Shown in pieces: positions 33,854 through 45,636 of a DNA stretch of 64,000 bases; the stretch's first letter is position 1, and the number at the start of each line of letters is the position of its first letter. Made by a program: the position numbers and the translations under genes. The stretch is from Pseudomonadota bacterium (GTDB lineage: Bacteria > Chloroflexota > UBA6077 > JAJPHF01), in assembly GCA_021325365.1 (NCBI GenBank), contig JAJPHF010000135.1, positions 1 to 64,000 of the forward strand, in the 5' to 3' direction. Under the pieces are notes generated by a model. That model did not search any database. It was not told the origin of the DNA and worked only from the letters and a program-made list of their open reading frames with translations.

Positions 33854-35158
33854 CTACCCGGTGTAGAAGTTGTGGATCATAGTGGCGGCCGAGGCGAGAC
33901 GCTGGAAGAGGAAGCGGACGACCCACTGCGTGGGGCGGGTGCGCAGCCCCTCCGCGTGGCCCAATCCCTTCTCCACCATGCGGATGCCCTGACGCAGGTC
34001 GTCCAACGACGCCGTGGCGCGATTCGCGAGCGTGGCCCGAGCCACCGTGTACCAGCGCGCCGCCGCAAACGCGAGCAGGAAGTAGCGGAAGCCCTGGAAC
34101 ACGTCGCTGTCGTCGACCAGCGTCTTGCGCTCGATCAGGCTCTGGAGGTAGCGGGCGTAGAGGTGAGCGAGAGCCGGATCGTCCTGGGGGAAGCAGACCT
34201 TGCGCATCCGGCCCTGATCGAGGGTCGCACCGAAGCCCGCGAGCTGGAGCGGCCCGACGCCATTGGCGACGATGATCGCCAGCGTCAGCCGCGTGCCGAC
34301 GCCCCGGCGGCCAACGGCGCCCGAGTCGATGGCCTGCCACTGCTGCTCCAGGCCGCCGATGAACGGCGCCAGCACGGCTCGCTGGCGCGGCGCGGACACG
34401 CTTCCCGGCGCCGCGGCGTCCCAGAGGGGCGCGTAGCCCTCCTGGTCAAGCTCATCCAGCCAGGCCGCGAAGGCCGCGTTGGGCGCGCCGAGCGCCGCGC
34501 CGTATCGCTCGGCGATCCAGTGGAGCAAGCGGTCGAGCCCCAGCAAGCGCGTTTCCAGCGGGCGCTGCGCCTGCCGCAGCGCGGCCAGCAGCGCCCGCTC
34601 CAGCGCACGGTAGTTCTGCCAGTGGAGCGGCTGCCTCGGCTGGAGCCAGAGATGCTCACCCAGCACGCCGCTGCCGGGCAGGGCGCGGCCGGGCAGCTCC
34701 GCGCGCCGCTGCATCACCCGGTAGGCGTCGTCGACGGCGGCCGGGTGCTGGACGAGGAGCGCGCCCTCGTGGGCCAGCACCGCGCTGCAGGCGAAGTCCA
34801 GGGTGGCGGTGGCGCCATCGGGCGTGCGCGCGAAGTGGAACGGGTACTGCTGGCAAGGGCTCGGCTTGGCCGCCATGCCCTGCACCTTGTGAATCAGGCA
34901 CAGGCCATCCGGCTCCAGGAAGGCGCAGGCCCCGTCGATCTGTGCCAGACGCACGACCGGCAGGGTGCTGCGCCCGGGCAGCGCCTGTTCCACGAACAAC
35001 GACCGGCCGGCGAGTCGCGGGCTGTCGGCCGCCCAGTCGTAGTTGGCGAGGCGGTCGTACTCCTCCGGCGTGAGGTAAACGAACCAGCCGTGGCAGCAGC
35101 CAGCGCACCGCTGGCAAGTGAAGCGGGCGTCGGGAGCCAGCTGGTAGGGCCGCGCCAC
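33854..35158 (-). CDS. YkgJ-family Cys-cluster (Zn/Fe-chelating) protein
   Basis: A protein of 434 residues from GTG 35158, ten bases after the glpX stop. The N-terminal domain has CQRCAGCC (C15, C18, C21, C22), then CAFLEPDGLC (C78, C87) and PCQQYPF (C102), the metal-binding CxxCxxCC and downstream Cys pattern of the YkgJ/FliB-like family. The remaining 300 residues are helical without catalytic motifs; the C-terminus ends HNFYTG. The metal, zinc or iron-sulfur, is unknown. The function is unknown; the neighbour is fructose-1,6-bisphosphatase, with no evident functional link. Confidence 0.82.
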   Translation of the reverse strand: MARPYQLAPDARFTCQRCAGCCHGWFVYLTPEEYDRLANYDWAADSPRLAGRSLFVEQALPGRSTLPVVRLAQIDGACAFLEPDGLCLIHKVQGMAAKPSPCQQYPFHFARTPDGATATLDFACSAVLAHEGALLVQHPAAVDDAYRVMQRRAELPGRALPGSGVLGEHLWLQPRQPLHWQNYRALERALLAALRQAQRPLETRLLGLDRLLHWIAERYGAALGAPNAAFAAWLDELDQEGYAPLWDAAAPGSVSAPRQRAVLAPFIGGLEQQWQAIDSGAVGRRGVGTRLTLAIIVANGVGPLQLAGFGATLDQGRMRKVCFPQDDPALAHLYARYLQSLIERKTLVDDSDVFQGFRYFLLAFAAARWYTVARATLANRATASLDDLRQGIRMVEKGLGHAEGLRTRPTQWVVRFLFQRLASAATMIHNFYTG

Positions 35159-35168
35159 GCCGTCGATC

Positions 35169-36179
35169 TTAGAGGCCCGTGTACCTGGCGACCTTGTCGA
35201 AATGGTGCTCGGACTCGATGCGCCGAATCGTGCCCGAGCGGGAGCGCATGACGAGCGTCTCCGTGCGGGCGCCACGGGCGAAGAACCGCACGCCGTTCAC
35301 TAGCTCGCCGTGCGTCACCCCCGTGAGCGCCACGCAGACGTCGTCGTCCCGCACGAGGTCCTCCGTGCGCAGCACGCGGTCGAGGTCCAGCCCGTGCGCC
35401 CGCGCCTGCGCCGCCTCCTGCTCGTTGCGAGGGTAGAGCCGACACTGGATCTCGCCGCCCAGGCACGTCATCGCGGCCGCGGCGATCACCGCCTCTGGCG
35501 AGCCGCCGACCCCCATCAGCATGTCGACGCCGGTGTAGTCTTCCATGGCCGCCATGATCGCGCCGGCCACGTCCCCGTCGCTGATCATCATGATCCGCGC
35601 CCCCGTCGCCCGGATCTCCTGAATCAGCTCGGCGTGCCGGGGTCGGTCGAGCACGACGACCGTGAGATCGTCCGCCTCGCACTTCCGCGCCTTGGCCAGC
35701 TCCCGCACGTTCGTCGCGACCGACTGCTCCAGCGAGACGACGCCGCGGCCGATCGCGCCGACGGCCAGCTTGTCCATGTAGACGATGCCGGGCGGGTTGA
35801 ACATGGAGCCGCTGCGGGCGATCGCGACCACGGACAACGCGTTGGGCAGCCCCTTGGAGGTCAGCGTCGTCCCGTCGATCGGGTCCACCGCCACGTCCAC
35901 GCCCGGGGGGTTGCCGTTGCCCACGCGCTCGCCGATGTACAGCATCGGCGCCTCGTCCTTCTCGCCCTCGCCGATGACCACCACGCCGTCCATGTCGACG
36001 TTGTTCAGCGTCATCCGCATCGCGGTCACCGCCGCCTGGTCGGCCGCGTTCTTATCGCCGCGTCCCATCCAGCGCGCGGCCGCCAGCGCTGCCGCCTCCG
36101 TCACGCGGGCCAGCTCGAACGCCAGGTTGCGGTCCAGGGTCGGGCGAAACCCGCCCAGAGTGGTATCGGCTGCCGCCAT
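35169..36179 (-). CDS. glpX: fructose-1,6-bisphosphatase class II
   Basis: A protein of 336 residues from ATG 36179, with AGGAG on the minus strand. The metal and substrate motifs are visible: DGVVVIGEGEKDEAPML, VDVAVDPIDGTTLTSKG, VLDRPRHAELIQEIR, MISDGDVAGAI and GVGGSPEAVIAAAAM. It removes the 1-phosphate from fructose-1,6-bisphosphate in gluconeogenesis, with a divalent metal; some members also act on sedoheptulose-1,7-bisphosphate. Length is normal. It is read away from the ATP synthase operon across a 236-base gap that holds two palindromes. The YkgJ-like gene follows at ten bases. Confidence 0.95.
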   Translation of the reverse strand: MAAADTTLGGFRPTLDRNLAFELARVTEAAALAAARWMGRGDKNAADQAAVTAMRMTLNNVDMDGVVVIGEGEKDEAPMLYIGERVGNGNPPGVDVAVDPIDGTTLTSKGLPNALSVVAIARSGSMFNPPGIVYMDKLAVGAIGRGVVSLEQSVATNVRELAKARKCEADDLTVVVLDRPRHAELIQEIRATGARIMMISDGDVAGAIMAAMEDYTGVDMLMGVGGSPEAVIAAAAMTCLGGEIQCRLYPRNEQEAAQARAHGLDLDRVLRTEDLVRDDDVCVALTGVTHGELVNGVRFFARGARTETLVMRSRSGTIRRIESEHHFDKVARYTGL

Positions 36180-36237
36180 CGCGTTGCTCCTCTCTCCCCC
36201 GCGCCGCCCAGCGGGCTCCGCGGCTGACGTTGCTCTC

Positions 36238-36271
36238 ATCCTAGCACAGCGCCCGGCGCGGCGCCGGGCGC
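36238..36271 (-). promoter_or_regulatory. glpX extended -10 with adjoining palindrome
   Basis: TGC then TAGGAT on the minus strand (36238-36246), 58 bases before the ATG. Two bases further upstream is a perfect 11-bp inverted repeat, GCGCCCGGCGC, G, GCGCCGGGCGC (36249-36271), in the place where a -35 would be contacted. A regulator binding there would compete with polymerase. Confidence 0.5.
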
Positions 36272-36360
36272 AACGCCGGCGGCTCGGGGAAGAGGATGTT
36301 AAACTAGTGCTAAAGACGCTGCGGCGCGGCTCAGGAAGAGCGATACGGAACGGACATCGT

Positions 36361-36384
36361 CACAGGCGAGGCCTGTGCTATACT
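36361..36384 (+). promoter_or_regulatory. ATP synthase operon promoter with operator-like palindrome
   Basis: CACAGGC, GAG, GCCTGTG (36361-36377) is a perfect 7-bp dyad. It runs into an extended -10 TGC TATACT (36376-36384). The transcript would start near 36391, 25 bases before atpI. No -35 box is clear. The dyad position fits a repressor or an activator replacing the -35. Confidence 0.6.
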
Positions 36385-36415
36385 GGCGCGAGTTTGCGGC
36401 AGGAGCGAGCGCCCC

Positions 36416-36664
36416 ATGCGCGAACTCACCATCTGGCAGGCCGTTGCCATCTCCACCCAGTTCGGCTTCCTGTTGGCTGCGTCTGTCCTAATCGGACTGG
36501 GCCTGGGCTTACTGGTCGATCGCTGGACGCACGTCGGGGTCATCGCCTATCTGGTGGGCGCTTTGCTGGGCATGGCCTCGGGCGTGGCGAGCGTGGTCAA
36601 GCTGGTGAACACGTTTCTCAGGAAGAAGCCGGCCGACGAGGCGCCGGGCGGCGAACCGAAGTAG
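36416..36664 (+). CDS. atpI: AtpI/AtpZ-like ATP synthase assembly protein
   Basis: A protein of 82 residues from ATG 36416; AGGAG is further upstream than usual. It contains two membrane helices (about 12-34 and 42-65) joined by DRWTHVG, the pattern of the AtpI/AtpZ family (gene 1 of ATP synthase operons), ending in a basic, Pro-rich tail. It is thought to help insertion or stoichiometry of the c-ring. First gene of the operon, 15 bases before atpB. The assignment rests on topology and position. Confidence 0.78.
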   Translation: MRELTIWQAVAISTQFGFLLAASVLIGLGLGLLVDRWTHVGVIAYLVGALLGMASGVASVVKLVNTFLRKKPADEAPGGEPK

Positions 36665-36679
36665 CAGGGGCACCCGAGC

Positions 36680-37471
36680 ATGGAGAACTTCCATCCGCCG
36701 TCGCTGCTGGCGGACGTCATCTTTTGCCTGGGCGGCCATGCCGAAGCCCACGGCGAGGAGGTGGCCTGCGCCAGCGGCCTGCCGGTCACGAACACGATCC
36801 TCGCCTCGTGGCTGGCCATCATCGTCGTGATTGCGATCAGCCTGCTCGCCACCCGTCGCATGGCGCTGATACCCGGCGGGCTGCAGAACTTCGCGGAAAT
36901 GGCCATCGAAGCGCTGCTGACGCCCTGCGAGCAGTTCGCGGGGGCGCGCGGCCGCTCGTTCCTGCCGCTGGTCGGGGCGCTGTTCTTCTTCATCATGACC
37001 GCCAACTGGATGGGGATTCTGCCGTTCTACGCGGAGAACGACTGGCTGCACGAGGTGCCGTGGACGGCGAGCCACGGCCCGCCCCTGCGCTCGGCCAACA
37101 GCGACCTGAACGCGACGGCGGCGATGGCGGCCATCGTGTTCATCTGGGTGCAGTTCATGATGATCCGCACCAACGGGCTGTTCGGCTGGATCAAGCACCT
37201 GACGTGGGGGCCGCCGCCGGTCCTGGAGCTGATCTCGGAGATCGCGCGGCCGGTCTCGCTGGCCTTGCGTCTGTTCGGCAACATCTTCGCGGGCGAGGTG
37301 CTGCTGCTGGTCATGAGCAGCCTGATCCCGCCCGGCGTCCCGTTCCTGTTCATGGCGTTCGAGCTGTTCGTCGGGGTCGTCCAGGCGCTGATCTTCGCGA
37401 TTCTGACGCTCGCGTTCCTGTCCCTGGCGACGACGGCGCACGGCGGGGAAGAGCACGGCGCCGCTCACTAG
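36680..37471 (+). CDS. atpB: F1Fo ATP synthase subunit a
   Basis: A protein of 263 residues from ATG 36680. It has five to six membrane helices, starting at about 38. Arg197 in SLALRLFGNIFAGEV is the proton-channel Arg that faces the c-ring; EALLTPCEQFAGARG and FIMTANWMGILP are also typical. It forms the two proton half channels of the stator. The N-terminal extracytoplasmic part holds a pair of Cys (C16, C30). Gap to atpE is 106 bases, larger than others in the operon. Confidence 0.95.
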   Translation: MENFHPPSLLADVIFCLGGHAEAHGEEVACASGLPVTNTILASWLAIIVVIAISLLATRRMALIPGGLQNFAEMAIEALLTPCEQFAGARGRSFLPLVGALFFFIMTANWMGILPFYAENDWLHEVPWTASHGPPLRSANSDLNATAAMAAIVFIWVQFMMIRTNGLFGWIKHLTWGPPPVLELISEIARPVSLALRLFGNIFAGEVLLLVMSSLIPPGVPFLFMAFELFVGVVQALIFAILTLAFLSLATTAHGGEEHGAAH

Positions 37472-37538
37472 CCGCATTCGTTCGCGCACGTGGCGAGTCT
37501 GGCGCAGCCGGGCTCGCCATACGAATAGGTCCAGGTGA

Positions 37539-37850
<312 letters not shown>

Positions 37851-37854
37851 GAGA

Positions 37855-37936
37855 GGGGTTAGGGAGCCGGGGTAGGGGATAGGGGGTAGGCACCCGCCTT
37901 CCGTCCCCGATTCCCCGTCCCCCGTCCCCCATCCCC
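37855..37936 (+). promoter_or_regulatory. G-rich / C-rich intercistronic element between atpE and atpF
   Basis: Five G-runs of 4, 3, 4, 4 and 5 lie in 37855-37886 with loops of 2-4 bases, a strong G-quadruplex pattern on the mRNA strand. Directly after comes a C-rich stretch (37900-37936) with CCCCGTCCCCC-type runs that can pair with it, so a long hairpin is an alternative fold. It sits just upstream of the atpF ribosome site. A role in protecting or down-tuning atp transcripts is inferred. Confidence 0.55.
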
Positions 37937-37946
37937 TGGAGGAAGC

Positions 37947-38456
37947 ATGTCGGCTTTCGCGACACTTGGCCTGAACTGGCCTAGTTTCATCTGGCACCTG
38001 ATCAACTTCGGCATCCTGTTCTTCGTCCTGTGGCGGTTCCTCTTCCCGCCCGTGCTGAAGATGCTGGACGCTCGCCAGGCGCGCATCCGGGAGAGCATGG
38101 AGCGGGCCGAGTCCCTGCGGGAGGAGTCGACACGCGCCGCGGAGGCGGTGAAGGCCCAGCTCGACGAGGCGCGCCGCGAAGGCCAGAACATCATCAACAA
38201 CGCCAACCAGATCGCCGAGCGCATCCGGGCCGAACGGCAGCAGCAGGCGCAGGCGGAGTACGAGACGATCTTGAAGCGCGCGCAGGAGGACGCCGCCCGG
38301 GAGCGCGAGCAGGCGTTCGCCGAGCTGCGCCAGCAGGTGGCCGACCTGGCCGTGATGGCGGCCGAGCGGATCATCCATCGCCAGCTCGATCCGGCGACGC
38401 AGCGTCAGCTCGTCAACGACTTCCTGGCCGAGGCCGGCGACGGACGGAGCCGCTAG
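37947..38456 (+). CDS. atpF: F1Fo ATP synthase subunit b
   Basis: A protein of 169 residues from ATG 37947, with GGAGGA upstream. One membrane helix (about 14-33) ends in WRFLFPPVLKMLDARQARI, the family motif. A long charged coiled coil (about 40-140) with Arg/Glu/Ala repeats forms the peripheral stalk. The end ERIIHRQLDPATQRQLV binds the delta subunit. Length is normal. Its stop overlaps or nearly touches the atpH start. Confidence 0.95.
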   Translation: MSAFATLGLNWPSFIWHLINFGILFFVLWRFLFPPVLKMLDARQARIRESMERAESLREESTRAAEAVKAQLDEARREGQNIINNANQIAERIRAERQQQAQAEYETILKRAQEDAAREREQAFAELRQQVADLAVMAAERIIHRQLDPATQRQLVNDFLAEAGDGRSR

Positions 38457-38461
38457 TGGCC

Positions 38462-38998
38462 ATGATTCGCTCCGCGGCCCGGCGCTACGCCGACGCCGTG
38501 TTCGACCTGGCGAAGCAGGAGAACAGCTACGACGCGTGGTCGACGGACCTCGACCGGCTGGCCGCGCTGTTGGAGGTGCCGGTGGCGGCGCGCGCGCTGA
38601 CGAGCCCGGTCGTGTCGCCGGCGCAGAAGATGCGGGTGATCGAGGCCGAGGTGCCGAACCTGATGCCGCACACGCGGAACCTGCTGCAGCTGCTGCTGCA
38701 CCGCGATCGCCTGGGGCTGCTCCCGGATATCGCGGCGGCGTTTCACGAGCGGCTGAACCGCGAGCGCGGCATCGTGACAGCGCAGGTCACCACGGCCGAG
38801 CCGCTCGACGCGGCCGCGCAGGCCGCCCTGGTCGCCAAGCTGAGCGCGTACGTGGGCAAGCAGGTCCGCCTCGAGACGAGCGTTGATCCGAGCATCATCG
38901 GCGGCGTGGTGGCCCGCATCGGCGACCAGCTGATCGACGGCAGCGTGCGCGGGCGACTGGAAACGCTGCGCCGCCGCCTGGCCGCGGGCGCGGCGTAG
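38462..38998 (+). CDS. atpH: F1Fo ATP synthase subunit delta
   Basis: A protein of 178 residues from ATG 38462. A GTG at 38456, overlapping the atpF stop by one base and better spaced from GGAG (38446-38449), is an equal candidate and would add two residues. It contains ARRYADAVFDLAKQ at the start, VPVAARALTSPVVSPAQK, NLLQLLLHRDRLGLLPDI and the C-terminal DPSIIGGVVARIGDQLIDGSVRGRL, diagnostic of the OSCP/delta family. It joins the F1 head to subunit b. Confidence 0.95.
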   Translation: MIRSAARRYADAVFDLAKQENSYDAWSTDLDRLAALLEVPVAARALTSPVVSPAQKMRVIEAEVPNLMPHTRNLLQLLLHRDRLGLLPDIAAAFHERLNRERGIVTAQVTTAEPLDAAAQAALVAKLSAYVGKQVRLETSVDPSIIGGVVARIGDQLIDGSVRGRLETLRRRLAAGAA

Positions 38999-39135
38999 CA
39001 GGCCACGTCGGCCGCCCGCGCGAACCAAGGATGCGGCGGTGAAACCCTACGTTATGACAGGTTAAAATTCGAAGGGCGCCCCAGCGGTCGGGCTGCTCCC
39101 CACGAGGACGACGACGTCCCGGAAAGGAAACGATT

Positions 39136-40647
<1,512 letters not shown>

Positions 40648-40660
40648 GCGGTAGGACACT

Positions 40661-43007
<2,347 letters not shown>

Positions 43008-43030
43008 TCCCGCCCAGGCCGAAACGAAAT

Positions 43031-43058
43031 GGGGCCCGCCAGACAACTGGCGGGCCCC
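43031..43058 (+). terminator. ATP synthase operon terminator hairpin
   Basis: GGGGCCCGCCAG, loop ACAA, CTGGCGGGCCCC: a perfect 12-bp stem with a 4-base loop, 24 bases after the atpD stop. No T-run follows, as is common in GC-rich genomes. Confidence 0.75.
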
Positions 43059-43144
43059 CGCCGTCTCGAGCGGCGCCGCGGCCATCACGAGCCGCCGCTT
43101 CCAGCGGTTTTCGGGATGATCGAGCCGGGCAGGGCCGGCTGGGC

Positions 43145-43165
43145 GGCAGGGGACGAGCCCCTGCC
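43145..43165. repeat. short dyad between convergent genes
   Basis: GGCAGGGG, ACGAG, CCCCTGCC: perfect 8-bp arms. It could serve as the terminator of the minus-strand LLM gene or be a dispersed repeat. Confidence 0.4.
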
Positions 43166-43352
43166 CCACCTTACGAATCGACGCCCGCGAAAACCGCGGT
43201 GGTGGTCGGTCAGGCGTGAGCTGCGAGGCCCGGCTGCCGGCCTGCAAGCCGGGCCGCCGGCTGCTGGCCCGCCGTTCCCGGCAGCGTCTGGCGAGTCTGC
43301 ACTTCAACCATGGAAGACCAGTAGGGCCCGTTGGAGCAGCCAAGCCGCGGCG

Positions 43353-44357
43353 TTACAAGTGGGCGACGACGTCGCGCGCCAGAGCGGTCACCATGTCGGC
43401 GCGCGTGCCATCGTCGGCGGCGTAGGGAATCAGGGTGATCTCGTCGAAGCCGAGCGCGGCCAGCTCGCGCAGCTGCGCGCGGCACTCCTCCGGGGTCCCG
43501 GCGAGAGCGAAGCTCGGCACGATGGCGTCGGGAATCAGCTCCGCGTAGCGCGCCTGGCGGCTCATGTGCTGGTAGTAGTCGTACGAGGCGCGCAGCCGCT
43601 CGCGGGCCTCGGCCGCCGCGCCGGTCAGCGGCCAATGTGGCATCAGCAGCGCCACGGCGACCTGGGGCCGCACGGCCTCCAGCGCCTTGCGCCGGTCCGC
43701 ATGGACCGCGGCCGCGATGGACAGGTACGTACGGAACGAGCTTGCGGGATCGGCCGCCGCGGCCCGGCCGGCCTGGACGGAGTCCAGCATGCCGCGCGCC
43801 ATGGCGTTGGCGCGTCCGCAGCCGGTTAGGATCGCGCCGTCGCCGATCTGGCCGGCCAGCCGCAGCATCTTGGGGCCGCGCCCGGCCACGACGATCGGCG
43901 GACCGCCCCCTGGCCCACCAAACGTCAGCCGCCAGCTGCCGCCATCCGTGGCGACGGGCTCGCCGCTCCAGAGGGCGCGCAACAGTCCCACCCAGCGGGC
44001 GAGCGCCGCGCGACTCACGGGCTGCTGGCCGAGGGTGCGCACCGCGGTCGAGCCGACGCCCACCCCCAACACTGCCCGCCCGCTCGACGCCTCCTGGAGG
44101 GTGAGCGCCGCGCTGGCCGTCACGGTGGGGTGGCGCGTCACCGGATTCGTCACGCTGATGCCGAGGCGGACGCGCCTAGTGAGCGCGGCGGCAGCGCCGA
44201 GCAGCACGTAGGCCTCGCGCCACAGCAGCTGCGAGTCGCCGATCCACACGGCGTCGTAGCCGAGCTGTTCGGCAAGCTGGACCTCCTCTAGCAGGCGGCG
44301 CGCGTCGAGCGATCCCCAGAAGCCCACGCCGAAGGCGGGCCGGTCCCGCTCATTCAT
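43353..44357 (-). CDS. LLM-class flavin-dependent oxidoreductase, second copy
   Basis: A protein of 334 residues from ATG 44357 with GGGAGG upstream. It follows the luciferase-like barrel: GVGFWGSLDARRLLEEVQLAE, YDAVWIGDSQLL, VRLGISVTNPVTRHP, GRAVLGVGVGSTAVRTLG and GTPEECRAQLREL near the end. The NPVTRHP and GVG segments are typical of F420-dependent members such as methylene-tetrahydromethanopterin reductase-like enzymes. Identity with the 4365-5303 protein is low, so they are not recent duplicates. The substrate is unknown. No F420 biosynthesis gene is in the window. Confidence 0.9.
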   Translation of the reverse strand: MNERDRPAFGVGFWGSLDARRLLEEVQLAEQLGYDAVWIGDSQLLWREAYVLLGAAAALTRRVRLGISVTNPVTRHPTVTASAALTLQEASSGRAVLGVGVGSTAVRTLGQQPVSRAALARWVGLLRALWSGEPVATDGGSWRLTFGGPGGGPPIVVAGRGPKMLRLAGQIGDGAILTGCGRANAMARGMLDSVQAGRAAAADPASSFRTYLSIAAAVHADRRKALEAVRPQVAVALLMPHWPLTGAAAEARERLRASYDYYQHMSRQARYAELIPDAIVPSFALAGTPEECRAQLRELAALGFDEITLIPYAADDGTRADMVTALARDVVAHL

Positions 44358-44402
44358 TCGCCACCTCCCGCGAGTCGCATCCCCCGCCGATTTGGTCGAC
44401 CG

Positions 44403-45080
44403 CTAAGCCTCAAGGTGGACAGGCCGGTACAAGCAGCGACAGCCCGGGTGCGCAGGCAGCGCCGGCAGCTCCGGCAGGTTCTCGGCGGCGTACACGACTT
44501 CGGGCCACACGCAGAGCGGGCAGCCCGAGCGCCGCAGCGCCTGCACGCGCACCCCGGCGAGCCGCGGCGGCCGCGCCAGCACTTGCCGCTCGATGTCCGC
44601 CAACTCCGCGTTGTGCAACACGGTAAAGTAGGCGTTGTGCACGAGCAGCTCGGCCCGGACCTGCTCTCGCTCGCGCCCCGCCAACCCGGTAACCACGTGG
44701 GTGAGCCACTCGTCCAGCGGTCCCTCGTGCTGCTCGCGCAGGAGCTGCGCGTAGTGATCGAGCGCCGGAAAGCTGTACCGCTCCTCGGCGAGAACGGGCC
44801 AGACGCGGGCCAGCAAATGAGAGACGCCGATTCCGAACAGGGCCCCGATCCCGAGCGCCACGCGGATCTCGTCGCGCGCCGGCTCGCTGAGCCCGGCTGC
44901 TTCCGCCAGACGGTACTTCAACGCACCTTGCACGCGCAGGCGCAGGCGCTCGGTCGGCGTGCGGCCATCGGGGCCGACGAGCGACAGCGCCCGACCCCGT
45001 AGCTCCTCCACCAGACGGACGGCGCCCGCCACGTCGCCGCGGCGCAGGAAGGCATCAGCCTCCTCGAAGAGCGTCGGCAC
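44403..45080 (-). CDS. uncharacterised protein with a MuF-like Cys-rich C-terminus
   Basis: A protein of about 225 residues if it starts at GTG 45080. The ribosome site is weak and GTG 45116 is possible; the open frame extends far upstream across other genes. The N-terminal part is helical (FEEADAFLRRGDVAGAVRLVEELRGRAL). The end has CPLC (C187, C190), a spacer and LPALPAHPGCRC (C214, C216). This CxxC, then LPxHPxCRC pattern closely resembles the C-terminus of phage MuF/SPP1 gp7-type head proteins, where it binds metal. No other phage gene is nearby. The function is unknown. Confidence 0.6.
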   Translation of the reverse strand: MPTLFEEADAFLRRGDVAGAVRLVEELRGRALSLVGPDGRTPTERLRLRVQGALKYRLAEAAGLSEPARDEIRVALGIGALFGIGVSHLLARVWPVLAEERYSFPALDHYAQLLREQHEGPLDEWLTHVVTGLAGREREQVRAELLVHNAYFTVLHNAELADIERQVLARPPRLAGVRVQALRRSGCPLCVWPEVVYAAENLPELPALPAHPGCRCLYRPVHLEA

Positions 45081-45256
45081 CGCGCGATCGTTGGGCAGCG
45101 TCCCCCCCCCCACGGCGCGAAGCGCCGCGCCGCAATCGGCAACCGTCCCTCGGCTCGTCCCGAGGGCTCTCGATGATACCGGCGTCTGCCGAAACCGAGC
45201 AAACGCGCGGCGCCCGTCGGCTCGCCGGCGCCATCCCGTCCCGCAGCACGGATAGG

Positions 45257-45622
45257 TCAGCCCGTGTAGTGGGCCAGCACCCGCTCGACCCGACCGTCGT
45301 CGGCCAGGCACATCACCTCGGCGGCGAGGAGCCCTCGCACGCTGCGGTAGTAGACGGTCACGCTGCGGACGCCGGCGAGCACCTCCAGCAGGTCGAAGCG
45401 CAAGTCGGGATAGGAGGCCAGGCCTCGCGCGAAATAGTCGCGTAGCGCCGCCTTGCCGCGCACAATGCCCGACGGGTCGCCCAGCAGACGCTGGACGAAC
45501 GGCGAGATGAACTCGACCTCGTCGGCGTAGTGCGCGAGGATGGCGTCCAGGTCGTGGGCGTTCCAGGCGTCGATCCACGCCTGCGCCAATTCCAGAGCAC
45601 GCTCGCGAGTCAGGTCGCCCAT
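45257..45622 (-). CDS. NTF2-like/SnoaL-like protein
   Basis: A protein of 121 residues from ATG 45622, with GGAG five bases before it; an in-frame TTG at 45640 overlaps the upstream stop. It has AQAWIDAWNAHDLDAILAHYADEVEFISP, the helix-strand opening of SnoaL/NTF2-like folds, then GIVRGKAALRDYFARGL and VTVYYRSVRG. Such small cone-shaped proteins are often isomerases, hydrolases or binding domains; the active site cannot be assigned. It follows the E1 beta gene by 14 bases and is probably cotranscribed. Confidence 0.82.
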   Translation of the reverse strand: MGDLTRERALELAQAWIDAWNAHDLDAILAHYADEVEFISPFVQRLLGDPSGIVRGKAALRDYFARGLASYPDLRFDLLEVLAGVRSVTVYYRSVRGLLAAEVMCLADDGRVERVLAHYTG

Positions 45623-45636
45623 AGTCGCTCCAGCGC

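Larger units (their letters stand above)
43008..43352. other. convergent intergenic region after atpD
   Basis: It holds the atpD terminator hairpin, a second dyad GGCAGGGG/CCCCTGCC (43145-43165) of the kind found in dispersed repeats, and a stretch at 43250-43300 whose reverse complement resembles the hairpin at 17377-17409. No gene, in particular no atpC, was found on either strand. Confidence 0.6.

Noticed and set aside
43008..43352. Possible atpC after atpD
   Set aside because: Neither strand gives an epsilon-like protein; the space is taken by a terminator and repeats.
44403..45080. Prophage remnant around the MuF-like gene
   Set aside because: Neighbours are metabolic genes with normal codon use; no integrase, portal, terminase or attachment repeats were seen.
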